Of a stretch of DNA of 64,000 nt, positions 47,162 to 55,803 are shown piece by piece; the first letter of the stretch is position 1; each line of letters starts with the position of its first letter. Both the position numbers and the translations under genes were made by a program. Source of the stretch: Bradyrhizobium erythrophlei (lineage in GTDB: Bacteria > Pseudomonadota > Alphaproteobacteria > Rhizobiales > Xanthobacteraceae); contig NZ_LT670818.1 of assembly GCF_900129505.1 (NCBI RefSeq), forward strand, positions 7,473,001-7,537,000, in the 5' to 3' direction. Below the pieces are notes generated by a model. The model was not told the origin of the DNA. It saw nothing but the letters and a program-made list of their open reading frames with translations, and searched no databases.

Positions 47162-47385
47162 GCCCGGCCGTGGCCATCGCCAGATGCCCTCCCAAACTAG
47201 CTGGGACTGATGCCGCCGAAAGCGACCGACTAATGGAAATCGGCGAAATTCTGGCCACCGGCCTGTTGCGGTTGGAAGCCCTTAAGTCCAGTCGAAAGTC
47301 GGCTGAAAGCGGAGAAAGTTCGCTTCACTTCACGCCCGACCAGAGCGGTGATGCGGCAACTTGCTCTGCCGAGGTTTGCCCATGA
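47158..47385 (+). CDS. small leader protein of recombinase operon, module 2
   Basis: A 75-residue product. The segment LMEIGEILATGLLRLEALKS is shared with the ORF at 2646-2828. Both ends are coupled: a GTG start overlapping the AlpA stop and an ATGA overlap with the DUF2924 start. The function is unknown. Confidence 0.55.
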   Translation: MSPAVAIARCPPKLAGTDAAESDRLMEIGEILATGLLRLEALKSSRKSAESGESSLHFTPDQSGDAATCSAEVCP

Positions 47386-47828
47386 CCGATACGGTTCTCG
47401 CCCAATTGGCCGCCTTAAAGGACGCGCCCGCCCAGGCGCTGAAGGCCAAATGGCGACAACTGTTCGATACCGACCCGCCTCCCTACAACCGGCGCTTTTT
47501 GGAGAGCCGGCTGGCCTATCGCATCCAAGAGTTGGCCTATGGTGGGCTGAAAAAGGACACCATCGAGCGGCTTCGGGTGCTCGGCAAACAATACGACGGC
47601 AAGCCCGGCGGCAGGCCGAAAGCCAGCAGCCCGCGCATGCCGATCGCCGGGACTCGGCTGATCCGGGAATGCCAGGGGATCGAGCACTCCGTCACCGTGC
47701 GCGGCGACGATTTCGAATTTCAGGGACGACCCTACAAATCCCTGTCGGCAATTGCCCGGGAGATTACGGGGGTACGCTGGAACGGCTGGGTGTTCTTTGG
47801 GCTCAAGAATTCCCGGAGCGCGTCGTGA
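47382..47828 (+). CDS. DUF2924 protein, module 2
   Basis: A 148-residue protein, the same length as the copy at 2825-3271 and very similar throughout (YNRRFLESRLAYRIQELAYG, GTRLIRECQGIEHSVTVRGD, EITGVRWNGWVFFGLKNS). The stop overlaps the GTG start of the recombinase. The strict conservation of order and overlaps in both modules shows that the group functions and moves as a unit. Confidence 0.8.
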   Translation: MTDTVLAQLAALKDAPAQALKAKWRQLFDTDPPPYNRRFLESRLAYRIQELAYGGLKKDTIERLRVLGKQYDGKPGGRPKASSPRMPIAGTRLIRECQGIEHSVTVRGDDFEFQGRPYKSLSAIAREITGVRWNGWVFFGLKNSRSAS

Positions 47829-49225
47829 GCAAGGCGCGTCGGCCGAGCCGTTCCGTTGGCACTGACAACCCTACCGGCGGTGTTGGACGGCAGCAGGCGC
47901 CCGGCGGCACCGGACGGCAACCGAGCCGAAAACTGCGCTGCGCGGTCTATACGCGCAAGTCGACCGAGGAAGGCCTCGAGATGGAGTTCAACTCCCTCGA
48001 CGCCCAGCGGGAGGCTTGCGAGGCCTATATTGCCAGTCAGCGGGCCGAAGGCTGGTTGCTCGTCCCCGACCGGTACGACGATGGCGGTTTCTCCGGCGGG
48101 ACGCTGGAGCGCCCTGCTCTAAAACGCTTGCTGACGGATATTGAGGCCGGTCGCGTCGATGTGGTGGTGGTCTACAAAATCGACCGCCTGTCACGGTCGC
48201 TGATGGACTTTTCCCGACTGGTGGAGGTCTTCGACCGCCAAAACGTGACGTTTGTTTCGATTACCCAGTCCTTCAACACCACCACGTCGATGGGTCGCCT
48301 GACCCTCAACGTTCTCTTGTCCTTCGCCCAGTTTGAGCGCGAGGTCATCGGCGAGCGCATCCGCGACAAGTTCGCGGCGTCGCGCCGCAAGGGGATGTGG
48401 ATGGGCGGCTGGGCGCCGCTCGGCTATGAGGTCAAAGATCGAAAGCTGGTCGTCAACGAGCGGGACGCAAAGCTCGTCCGCTCGGTCTTTCAGCGGTTCC
48501 TGAAAACCGGCTCCGCCACGATCCTGGCTCGCCAACTGATCCAGGAGGGCGTTCGCAACAAGTACGGCAAATTGATCGACAAGGGCATTCTCTACAAGTT
48601 ACTCAATAATCCCGTCTATATTGGCGAAGCCGTCCACAAGGGGACATCCTTCCCCGGCGAACACTCAGCCATCATCGATCGCAAGGTCTGGGACAAGGTA
48701 CAGGCCCAATTCCAGCTCAATCCACGCAAGCGCTCGGGCACCGCACGATCACAAACGCCATCCCTGCTGAAGGGGCTGATCTTCGGTCCTACCGGGGCCG
48801 CCATGTCACCATCGCATACCCGCAAGAATGGCCGGCTCTATCGGTACTACGTCAGCCAGACTGTGTTGAAGCAGGCCGCCTCAGACTGCCCGATAGGACG
48901 TGTCCCTGCTGCAGAAATCGAAAAGATCGTTATCGACCAAGTCCGCCGCTTGCTTCGATCTCCCGAGGTCATCGTCCAGACATGGCGTAGCGCGCGCAAG
49001 GCGTGGAAAGCGCTCACCGAGACCGAGGTGAGAACAGCCCTGATCGAGTTCGATCAACTTTGGACCGAGCTGTTTCCGGATGAACAGACGCGCATTATTC
49101 AACTCCTTGTCGAACGGATCGACGTGGGGACCGGAGGTGTCGATATCAGATTGCGCATTGGCGGTATTACCTCACTAGTCGGCGAAATGATCGGCAACGG
49201 AACAACGCAGCAGGACGCCGCATGA
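47825..49225 (+). CDS. serine recombinase, module 2
   Basis: A 466-residue large serine recombinase, GTG start overlapping the DUF2924 stop as GTGA. The catalytic domain begins LRCAVYTRKSTEEG with the Ser near residue 46, followed by VVYKIDRLSRSLMDFSRLVE, FEREVIGERIRDKFAASRRK and the recombinase domain (GILYKLLNNPVYIGEAVHKG). It is closely similar over its length to the enzyme at 3268-4665. Each presumably serves its own integrated element; recombination between the two modules is possible because both lie in the same orientation 44 kb apart. Confidence 0.88.
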   Translation: MSKARRPSRSVGTDNPTGGVGRQQAPGGTGRQPSRKLRCAVYTRKSTEEGLEMEFNSLDAQREACEAYIASQRAEGWLLVPDRYDDGGFSGGTLERPALKRLLTDIEAGRVDVVVVYKIDRLSRSLMDFSRLVEVFDRQNVTFVSITQSFNTTTSMGRLTLNVLLSFAQFEREVIGERIRDKFAASRRKGMWMGGWAPLGYEVKDRKLVVNERDAKLVRSVFQRFLKTGSATILARQLIQEGVRNKYGKLIDKGILYKLLNNPVYIGEAVHKGTSFPGEHSAIIDRKVWDKVQAQFQLNPRKRSGTARSQTPSLLKGLIFGPTGAAMSPSHTRKNGRLYRYYVSQTVLKQAASDCPIGRVPAAEIEKIVIDQVRRLLRSPEVIVQTWRSARKAWKALTETEVRTALIEFDQLWTELFPDEQTRIIQLLVERIDVGTGGVDIRLRIGGITSLVGEMIGNGTTQQDAA

Positions 49226-49662
49226 CTGCAGCTTCCCACCTCCCCAAAAATCGCATCAGCAAGAACGGCGATACCGTAACCGTCCATATACCTGTCGTCT
49301 TCCGGCAACGCGCCGGCCGAAAGCAAATCATTGGCCCGCCAGGTTCCGTACCTTGGTCACCGGCGCCTCGCGTTGACACTTCCCTGCTCAAGGCCATCGT
49401 TCGTGCCTATCGTTGGCGAGAACTGCTGGAGAGTGGCAAGTACTCATGCGCGGCTGATCTGGCCAAGGCCGAAAAGGTCAACGACTCCTACCTCAGCCGC
49501 GTACTCCGGCTAACTTTGCTTTCGCCGGAGATCGTGGAAGCAATCGTTGTCGGGCGGCAACCAAGTACGCTGCAGGTCGATGATCTCTTGAGGCTGCTGC
49601 CATCCTTGTGGCGGCAGCAAAAATCAATTTTGGGCTGGCAGTTACCGACAAGCACTCGCTAA
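49222..49662 (+). CDS. recombinase-associated HTH protein, module 2
   Basis: A 146-residue product with an ATGA overlap with the recombinase stop. It has the same layout as the protein at 4662-5105: an N-terminal beta segment (GDTVTVHIPVVFRQRAGRKQ) and a ParB/KorB-like HTH (YSCAADLAKAEKVNDSYLSR, VLRLTLLSPEIVEAIVVGRQ). It closes the five-gene operon. It is a candidate binder of the parS-like site upstream. Confidence 0.75.
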   Translation: MTAASHLPKNRISKNGDTVTVHIPVVFRQRAGRKQIIGPPGSVPWSPAPRVDTSLLKAIVRAYRWRELLESGKYSCAADLAKAEKVNDSYLSRVLRLTLLSPEIVEAIVVGRQPSTLQVDDLLRLLPSLWRQQKSILGWQLPTSTR

Positions 49663-49776
49663 TAAATTCGATGTCCGCACGCAGACGGTCCTTCGAGTAG
49701 TAACCACGTTCCATAACGATCTGTCAGTAATTACGGAGTTTGCTCTCGTAACGCTACATTGCGGTGAGAGATTCGT

Positions 49777-50247
49777 ATGCCAGTCGCGCGATACATAGTC
49801 TGGGTTGGTACATCGCTTTTGGTACTACTGTTCGTGGCAAATTGGTTCCTTCCCCAACCCCCGCCAGAGCCAGCGCATGAGGCAAGCGATAAGCCGGTTA
49901 TCCGGATAGCTTCAATTCAGCAGCCACCCGAACGTGTGGTCATTGACACCAATCAGCCGACGATAGTCCCGCCACCGCCACTGTTCGAAAGCGCAGGTTC
50001 AGGCAGTCTGTCGGCGCTGCAATCGTACGCTTCTGTGGACCCGTCCCCGATGGTGGTCGACTCAGCCCAAAAGCGGCCGAAGGCAATTAAACGGCGGGAG
50101 GCAGGAGTTGCTACTTACCAACCAGCCCTGTCGAACACCCCTGCGGTCGCGCGCGGCGGCTCGCCGATAGCTGCACAGTCAACCAGGTTATCGTTCGCGG
50201 AGATCATTTCTGGACAGCTTTTGAGAAACCTCTTCAACCTGCATTGA
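49777..50247 (+). CDS. membrane-anchored Pro-rich hypothetical protein
   Basis: A 156-residue protein with one N-terminal membrane anchor (YIVWVGTSLLVLLFVANWFL) followed by a Pro-rich periplasmic region (LPQPPPEPAHEASDKPVIRI, PTIVPPPPLFESAGSGSLSA). Similar short proteins with a KPVIRIAS-like segment are frequent in Bradyrhizobium. The function is unknown. It is convergent with the gene at 50260. Confidence 0.55.
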   Translation: MPVARYIVWVGTSLLVLLFVANWFLPQPPPEPAHEASDKPVIRIASIQQPPERVVIDTNQPTIVPPPPLFESAGSGSLSALQSYASVDPSPMVVDSAQKRPKAIKRREAGVATYQPALSNTPAVARGGSPIAAQSTRLSFAEIISGQLLRNLFNLH

Positions 50248-50259
50248 CCTCTCCGCGAA

Positions 50260-50748
50260 CTACGTGTCGCATCCTGGCGCGAGGTTCAATGCGCTCAGCA
50301 GCCCCGCAAGGCCCTCGGGGCGCCGACATGGCCTGAGGTCGACGACTGCCTTCGAAGGTTCGACATTCTTGCTCTTCTTTGACTCCTGTCCCCTCTTTGA
50401 TTGCGAGCTCTTGATGCGTTTGTCCTGTGGGTCCTTTGTGACCTTAATCGAATTCGGGTCATGCCAGTGGCGGCTAGCAATCTTCGGGACCGTTGTAGGC
50501 AACGGCAATGAGGGTTCCGGGGTTGCCTTCGCAAAGCCTGTGATTGGCTCAACGGGGATCACCTTGCGCACGTAAGCGATTTCAAGCTTGTCAGCCTTCG
50601 TCAGGGTGTCCTGCGGAACGCCGGAGCCAGCGGTCGTTTGATCCGGTAAGGGTTCGATGGCCGGAGGACGCGACGCTGCCGTCCCAGCCTTAATCGCTAT
50701 TGCCGCTAAGAGGACCAGACAACCAATTGGGGGCCCCACTATCCTCAT
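50260..50748 (-). CDS. secreted hypothetical protein
   Basis: A 162-residue protein with the signal peptide MRIVGPPIGCLVLLAAIAIK. The mature region is rich in Lys, Ser and Pro (ADKLEIAYVRKVIPVEP, RIKSSQSKRGQESKKSKNVE), then VVDLRPCRRPEGLAGLLSAL. The C-terminal segment with its two Cys residues recurs in small Bradyrhizobium secreted proteins. The family is not recognised by name. Confidence 0.55.
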   Translation of the reverse strand: MRIVGPPIGCLVLLAAIAIKAGTAASRPPAIEPLPDQTTAGSGVPQDTLTKADKLEIAYVRKVIPVEPITGFAKATPEPSLPLPTTVPKIASRHWHDPNSIKVTKDPQDKRIKSSQSKRGQESKKSKNVEPSKAVVDLRPCRRPEGLAGLLSALNLAPGCDT

Positions 50749-50899
50749 TGCCAATCCCTCAAACCGAGCAGCTCGGTCGTCGTAAGCTCGGGATGGATTC
50801 AGGCTGTTAAAGGGCAGGCTCGGAAAAGATGGAGGAACCGCAGAAGTTGCTTGTCGTACGGTTAACGCAGCTCAGCGCTGTCAGGGTGCTGTGAAAGGC

Positions 50900-51103
50900 C
50901 TAACCTTGTTGGCGTTGCGTTGCCATCGGTTCTGTGTGCATCGACTGCTGAAGTGGCCTCTTCTGCAGTCGCCAGGAATTCTGAGCGCGTGCTAGCTCGT
51001 GCCAGCGCTCCGCTTGAGCAATCCATTTGCCTCTATTCAGCGGTTCTAACCTTACCCGCTCCAGGCAGTACATTTCCATTGTCGAGCAATCATTTTCACT
51101 CAT
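50900..51103 (-). CDS. small conserved hypothetical protein
   Basis: A 67-residue product starting at ATG 51103 (GGATCCAGCG before it): MSENDCSTMEMYCLERVRLE, then NRGKWIAQAERWHELARAQN. The CRERAR-like and KWLAEAERWHELA-like segments are typical of a small cytosolic protein family of Bradyrhizobium. The function is unknown. The gap 51104-51436 holds nothing recognised. Confidence 0.55.
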   Translation of the reverse strand: MSENDCSTMEMYCLERVRLEPLNRGKWIAQAERWHELARAQNSWRLQKRPLQQSMHTEPMATQRQQG

Positions 51104-51436
51104 CGCTGGATCCTCCTGCCGCCAGTTTATTTCTTCCCTTTGCGTCAGAGTCATTATGATTCTGTGGCAGAACGATTCTTAATCGGTTCCACCGAGGCTC
51201 GGCCTCGATAGAAGGATTTTATGAGTTCGCGAGCCATGCATCCGCTCATCAAGGTCCGATTAACATTGCTACGGCGATAGCGACGCGAAACGCGACATGT
51301 CGAGATTGGCACAGGTTAAACTTCTGGAAATCAACGCGTGTGACGGGAAAGCCAAATCGAATCGCAATAGCTATGTTCGACTACGACCGCAAAGAACGGA
51401 CGACCTGGGGGCTGACCCTGACACAGCCAATTACTT

Positions 51437-51463
51437 AGAGCCGCCTCGGCGGCTCTTTTTTTC
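51437..51463 (+). terminator. rho-independent terminator
   Basis: AGAGCCGCC-TC-GGCGGCTCT followed by TTTTTTT: a perfect 9-bp stem with a short loop and T tract. There is no clear gene directly upstream on the plus strand, so it may end a short unannotated transcript. Confidence 0.75.
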
Positions 51464-51703
51464 TTGTTGAGTCCCGCCGCGCGGCAACAGGCCGATACAC
51501 CAAGTTCGCCGATCTATTTTTCGAATGATCTCGCCAGCCGATTGAACAAGGCCGCCCACAAATTGGCGGCGCGGTTGGGGTCCTCAGATTGGCAACCGTT
51601 CGCAAACCATTCGACCGGCCGCGCAAATGCCAGTAACGAATCGAAAATCGTTCTTGCTCACATTGTCGTCGACCAAAGGGGTGAACTGGAGCGCAGATCA
51701 TGA
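51464..51703 (+). CDS. doubtful small ORF
   Basis: A 79-codon frame opening with TTG directly after the terminator T tract. Its only support is the ATGA overlap with the next, better supported gene. The middle (SNDLASRLNKAAHKLAARLG) could be a helix. It may be a remnant. Confidence 0.25.
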   Translation: MLSPAARQQADTPSSPIYFSNDLASRLNKAAHKLAARLGSSDWQPFANHSTGRANASNESKIVLAHIVVDQRGELERRS

Positions 51704-51912
51704 GTAGGGAAGCAGTGCTAGAGAACGTACGGCGATTCCGCACGATCGCTTCGTTATACCGACAAACCGCGGCCTTCCGACCCGGTCAAAGCTGGTCCTT
51801 GCTGGGGCAGGCAAAAGATTGGGAGTATCGCGCATTGGCGGAGTTGGAATCCTACTTTAACGGCTCAGCGCAGCCAACCAGCGCGCGGTTGGAGATCGCT
51901 ATCGCCGCCTAA
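51700..51912 (+). CDS. small conserved hypothetical protein
   Basis: A 70-residue product: MSREAVLENVRRFRTIASLY, RQTAAFRPGQSWSLLGQAKD, WEYRALAELESYF. The motif RxxASLYRQTAAFRP with W-SLL-QA belongs to a recurrent small helical family of Bradyrhizobium. The function is unknown. It is the last gene before the 52-61 kb island. Confidence 0.6.
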   Translation: MSREAVLENVRRFRTIASLYRQTAAFRPGQSWSLLGQAKDWEYRALAELESYFNGSAQPTSARLEIAIAA

Positions 51913-52120
51913 GTGTTTTCTCGGCGGAAATCGTGTTTATCCCATAGGTCCGCGTGAGCGAGATTTTCAGGCCTTCGCCAAAAGCGGATGTTCGCCGATC
52001 CAATGTTATGGAACATGGAGCCCGACTGACAAGCTTTGTGACCAAACCTTATCAGTCGTAAACTGACGACGGGGAAGCGCAGTCCGTCATCGAAAGCGAC
52101 TGCGACGGATGCGAGATCGA

Positions 52121-53671
52121 CTACCACTTCTCGACTTCCGAGACTTGCGCCTTTCCACTCGAAGGTCCACTAACTTCCGCAAGCAATCGCTTCTCGGTCA
52201 CTGCGACGAAGCGGTCGTCGAGTGCCGTCCTTACTCTTCGAGGCGGCCTCTTTAGACCCACGTAGTCCGCGCGATCCACTGTAAGGAATGGCGTCGCCTT
52301 CGACGCGTAGGTGGTCAGTTCTTCGTTGAAATTCCGCTCTGCGCCGTGATGCGGCAGCATTAGACGACCGACCAGGCTGGCGACGGGGGCAAAGGATCCT
52401 CTCCACTGCGCGAACGCATCTTTGCGGTTCAGCGGCGCGTCACCCGTGAGCAGCCAACCAGACGAGCGGACTTTCTTACCGTAGACAACACGGTCGGAAT
52501 CCGACGTCCTCGGTCCTGCATATAACGACATTGAGGTGCCGTTCGAATTCATACCGCAATATAGCTTTTTTACGCTCTTCAGACCGACCCGCGTCCGCAA
52601 TTTGTCGACAAGCGCTCGGTTAAAAGACGGATCGTCGGGATCGAGCTTCAGCAGGCGGCGGCACTCGGCGGCGATCTTCTCGCGGTTGAACCTCCACTCG
52701 TGGGCATGGGGCAAGAAGATCCAATCCAGAGCTCTGCCATACGACGTCATTTCGAAAAACGAGCCAGGGTCGGCTACGATCACGTTTATCTTTCCCGCTT
52801 CCGGCGGATTGATCTGGACCGGCTTTCCATTCACATCGAAAAATTCGAGAGTCAAACCATCGCGGTCAGGTGGATGCGGCGTCGGCAATACAGGTAGGCC
52901 ACCCGCCCCCTCTCCAGTAGGCGGCAGCGGACCGTCGGGCCGAATGAGGACAAGCGTCTCGACCCCTTTGTCGCCGAAGTAGCCGGCCGGATCAGCGGCG
53001 GCACGGATCAGATTGCCGCTATCTCGGCCAGCCGCCGCCGCCCTGCCGATGGTTGCGACGACCTCCCGGGGCGATAGGTAGGGCGCCACCACCATCTTCA
53101 CACTGGTCGGAACGCCGACGCTCCCTTCGAAAAGCGTCTCGAGTCCGTTAACGTGATCGGCGTCGAAGTGCGATACGAACAGGGCATCGATGTCGGGCGC
53201 GTGCAGGTCGGCACGTGATCTGGCTAGAAAAGCCTTCACACGGCTAGATAGCATGCTCTTCTTGCGCCACGAGCCGCAATCGTAAACCCAGCGAAATCCG
53301 GGCGTCGCGAAACCCAAAACGCCGGTGTGAAAACCGCCGTGCCCGACCGCTTCTTGACGAACGGATGCGAAAGGAATCAAGAATCTCGTTGCCTCCTTGG
53401 CTTCACGTTCGAGATCGACGAGAGGCTTCCTCCTAACTGCCGACATTCGCACTTCCTCATCAAAGATCACGTCGGCTGACCGAGGTGCTAGCACCTTCAG
53501 ACGGCCATAGATCGCAGATAAGGCGGTCATGAAAGCGGTGTTGCTGACAGTCCGCGTGACTTTGTTTTCGATCATGAGGCGTGGTTCAACCTGCCCCGCT
53601 CCCAATTTTGCGTGCAGCAAGTCGAGGACTCTGCCGAGCTTGAAGCGGAGTACGTCGATCTCCGAATCCAT
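52121..53671 (-). CDS. MBL-fold hydrolase with helical N-terminus
   Basis: A 516-residue protein. After about 130 residues of mainly helical N-terminus there is a metallo-beta-lactamase fold of the ComEC-like type: PGFRWVYDCGSWRKKSM, the metal motif ALFVSHFDADHVNGL (H-x-D-x-D-H), VIVADPGSFFEMTSYGRALD, SSGWLLTGDAPLNRKDAF and RLMLPHHGAERNFN. All core ligands are present, so it is likely an active hydrolase, perhaps on nucleic acid or nucleotide. The start at 53671 follows GGGGAG; the frame is open to 53755. It is last of a four-gene minus-strand operon. Confidence 0.8.
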   Translation of the reverse strand: MDSEIDVLRFKLGRVLDLLHAKLGAGQVEPRLMIENKVTRTVSNTAFMTALSAIYGRLKVLAPRSADVIFDEEVRMSAVRRKPLVDLEREAKEATRFLIPFASVRQEAVGHGGFHTGVLGFATPGFRWVYDCGSWRKKSMLSSRVKAFLARSRADLHAPDIDALFVSHFDADHVNGLETLFEGSVGVPTSVKMVVAPYLSPREVVATIGRAAAAGRDSGNLIRAAADPAGYFGDKGVETLVLIRPDGPLPPTGEGAGGLPVLPTPHPPDRDGLTLEFFDVNGKPVQINPPEAGKINVIVADPGSFFEMTSYGRALDWIFLPHAHEWRFNREKIAAECRRLLKLDPDDPSFNRALVDKLRTRVGLKSVKKLYCGMNSNGTSMSLYAGPRTSDSDRVVYGKKVRSSGWLLTGDAPLNRKDAFAQWRGSFAPVASLVGRLMLPHHGAERNFNEELTTYASKATPFLTVDRADYVGLKRPPRRVRTALDDRFVAVTEKRLLAEVSGPSSGKAQVSEVEKW

Positions 53672-53827
53672 TCGCAATCTCCCCTGGTCTGGGCGGCTCG
53701 CAGAAGCTCTCGTTTCGAGCTCTTCCGCCGGTTTAATGAATCTCGCGGAGAGCATCGGGCAGTAGTTGCGCGGGAGCGTCTGATTTCCGCGGAGAGACCC
53801 ATCAACCGATCCTCTGGTAGGTATTGG

Positions 53828-54640
53828 TTAATGATCTCTTCGTCTGTAGACGGACGACGAATCCCTCTCATCCATCATCTCTGCGTCGGTAAATGTGAGC
53901 AGCGTGAGAATTTCATCGTTAGGCAGCGGAAAAGTATGCTCGAAAATTTGATAACGTTCCGCGCCACGTCGATCGAACCAGGCGTCGGCGTCGATCTTCC
54001 TCGGACGGGCCTGTTCGACCTTGGAGCCGTATAGCGTCTCGAACGCATAACTTTCCCGATCCAATTCGTCGCGCGGAAACCAATGATCGGGAACGCAGGG
54101 AGGCCGCAGAAACCATCTCCGCCCCTTCTGGCCGTGGCAAACCAGCATGGCGTGAAACCTGTTGCTCTGAACAAGGCGTATCGCGGTCGCCGTACGACTC
54201 GCTTTGAATGCGCCGGCAATTTCGCCGACCGTCTTCAGATTGAGAGACTTGTACTGGCTCAACACCGGAGCAAGGATGTACGCGGGAAGAAGTAGTTCTG
54301 ATGCGAATTGATCTGCTACGAATTCCGGACTCGTCGCACCTTTCCGAAATCCGCCGAAGCTGCCGATGTCGCTCGATCGGCAAACGAGAAGCTGACCTCG
54401 GTGGTAGGTCCAGTGTCCGATCTCATGTGCGACGGAAAATCGCCGTCTTTGTGGGATCTTCGTGTTGTCGACGGAGATAATCGCCTTGTCGCCACACCCG
54501 CAGATCCGAGCTTCGCAGGACTTCAGCGGACGATATTTGACCTTTGCGCCGACGCTCCAGGCGACGGCCTCCAGATCGATTTCCTCCGGCCTCTCGATTC
54601 CCAGTGACCGCAACAACCGCTCGGGTGCCGAGTAACTCAT
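53828..54640 (-). CDS. ImmA/IrrE-type metallopeptidase
   Basis: A 270-residue protein. It contains the zinc motif RRFSVAHEIGHWTYHRGQLL (HExxH) and the third-ligand helix SPEFVADQFASELLLP, which define the ImmA/IrrE family. The C-terminal region is unassigned (VCHGQKGRRWFLRPPCVPDH). Family members cleave HTH repressors to switch on prophage, mobile-element or stress genes. The start overlaps the upstream stop as TAATG, and the MBL gene follows. A role as the trigger for a nearby regulator is inferred from family and context. Confidence 0.85.
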   Translation of the reverse strand: MSYSAPERLLRSLGIERPEEIDLEAVAWSVGAKVKYRPLKSCEARICGCGDKAIISVDNTKIPQRRRFSVAHEIGHWTYHRGQLLVCRSSDIGSFGGFRKGATSPEFVADQFASELLLPAYILAPVLSQYKSLNLKTVGEIAGAFKASRTATAIRLVQSNRFHAMLVCHGQKGRRWFLRPPCVPDHWFPRDELDRESYAFETLYGSKVEQARPRKIDADAWFDRRGAERYQIFEHTFPLPNDEILTLLTFTDAEMMDERDSSSVYRRRDH

Positions 54641-55071
54641 TACGATTCCTCTTCACCCTCCCCGGGAATCGCTCCTAGTTCGATGAAGTCGGCCAGGATT
54701 CCTTCTGCATCGTCCTCCAACGAACCCGATTCATTGCGGGCAGCCATGGTAAGCTTGCTTGCCGCCGCTCTGTTGCGCGCTAGAATCCCCTGAAGGCCAG
54801 CTTGAGAAGTAACACCCACCGGCTTCAACGCCGGCTTCCTGGAATCGGCCTCCATCTCCTGTCGAACCAGCGCCATACGCCTTTTTCCTACGATAAGTTG
54901 CGCCCGTTCGAGGGACTTGCGTCCGGTCTCGCCGACCGCGGCCAAATCGACGCCATCTTCCATCGCTTCCTTCAGAAGCTCCTCGTCAGAGATCGAGAAA
55001 AGATCGTCCATCACGAAGTCGTCCATCCGGACCACCTGGTCCATTGCCTTCTTGATCCCGTCACCTGACAT
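54640..55071 (-). CDS. acidic small protein between sigma-like and ImmA genes
   Basis: A 143-residue acidic protein starting at ATG 55071, inside the end of the upstream gene. It has MDDFVMDDLFSISDEELLKE, then AMEDGVDLAAVGETGRKSLE and a helical middle (RAQLIVGKRRMALVRQEMEA). It ends acidic. I do not recognise it. Its place between a sigma-like protein and a protease suggests an anti-sigma or protease-substrate role; this is an inference. Confidence 0.65.
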   Translation of the reverse strand: MSGDGIKKAMDQVVRMDDFVMDDLFSISDEELLKEAMEDGVDLAAVGETGRKSLERAQLIVGKRRMALVRQEMEADSRKPALKPVGVTSQAGLQGILARNRAAASKLTMAARNESGSLEDDAEGILADFIELGAIPGEGEEES

Positions 55072-55657
55072 TGGGGTTCCTTTCGGCATAGTCGTTTAGC
55101 CGGCGTCGAACGAAGCGCCTCTTGGTATCGAATTCCTTCTGAGAAAGCTGCAGGAGCTCCCTGAGTTCCTGGCCCTCGATTCCGTCGATCGTTCCCTCGA
55201 ATAGCATCTCGCTCTTTTCGTCACCGTCAAAGGCCGAGATGGCCTCGGCGATCATCTTCTGGGCGTCCATGGTCGAGGCGGCAGGATCGGCCGGCTTGGT
55301 CAAATCCGTCAATCCCGAGGGGCCACTTTGCTGCGCCTCCAACTTCTCAGACAGGTGCACATGGCCGTTGGTTCCATCGGCCTCGGACGCGATGCTGCGG
55401 ATCGCATTTCCGAGAAAAGTCGTCACGGCGACGTTCCTCGGACACTTTCGGCGGCCCTCAAGGCTTCGGACCAGCGCTTCGTTCTGGAGTTCGCCCCATT
55501 CGAGGCGGCAGCGCTTGGAAAAGTACATCGCCGCCTTCCTGAGGCGCAGCCAATCCAAAGGGGTGAAGGCGGCAATCAGCGCCCGCAGCTCGTCCGGCGA
55601 GTACGCCTCGCCGGCGGGCTGATCTTCGGCTGATTCCTCCGTCACGGCGTTCGGCAT
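55061..55657 (-). CDS. sigma-70-like protein
   Basis: A 198-residue protein with a region-2-like helical segment (FTPLDWLRLRKAAMYFSKRC, EWGELQNEALVRSLEGRRKC, TFLGNAIRSIASEA) as in sigma factors. The C-terminal part (EGQELRELLQLSQKEFDTKR, RFVRRRLNDY) is compatible with region 4. Regions are weak, so it may be a divergent sigma or sigma-like DNA-binding protein. It starts 17 bp from a 96-bp palindrome that faces the other operon. A Shine-Dalgarno CAGGGACGG precedes the ATG. Confidence 0.6.
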   Translation of the reverse strand: MPNAVTEESAEDQPAGEAYSPDELRALIAAFTPLDWLRLRKAAMYFSKRCRLEWGELQNEALVRSLEGRRKCPRNVAVTTFLGNAIRSIASEADGTNGHVHLSEKLEAQQSGPSGLTDLTKPADPAASTMDAQKMIAEAISAFDGDEKSEMLFEGTIDGIEGQELRELLQLSQKEFDTKRRFVRRRLNDYAERNPNVR

Positions 55658-55674
55658 TCCGTCCCTGAAATTTC

Positions 55675-55770
55675 GTCATCACTGGCTTAGGCGCAGCCCA
55701 CCCGCCCCACGCGGACAAAGAAAAATCGGTGTCCGCGTGGGCAGCGGTGCGCGCCTAAGTTGATGATGAC
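55675..55770. promoter_or_regulatory. 96-bp interrupted palindrome between divergent operons
   Basis: Three nested pairs of arms share one centre near 55723: GTCATCA/TGATGAC (55675-55681, 55764-55770), CTTAGGCGC/GCGCCTAAG (55686-55694, 55751-55759) and CCCACGCGGACA/TGTCCGCGTGGG (55706-55717, 55730-55741). The 12-nt loop is AT-rich. It fills nearly the whole gap between the sigma-like and MBL start codons. Confidence 0.85.
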
Positions 55771-55803
55771 ACAATTACCGCCACCTACAACCAGAGAGTT
55801 CAA

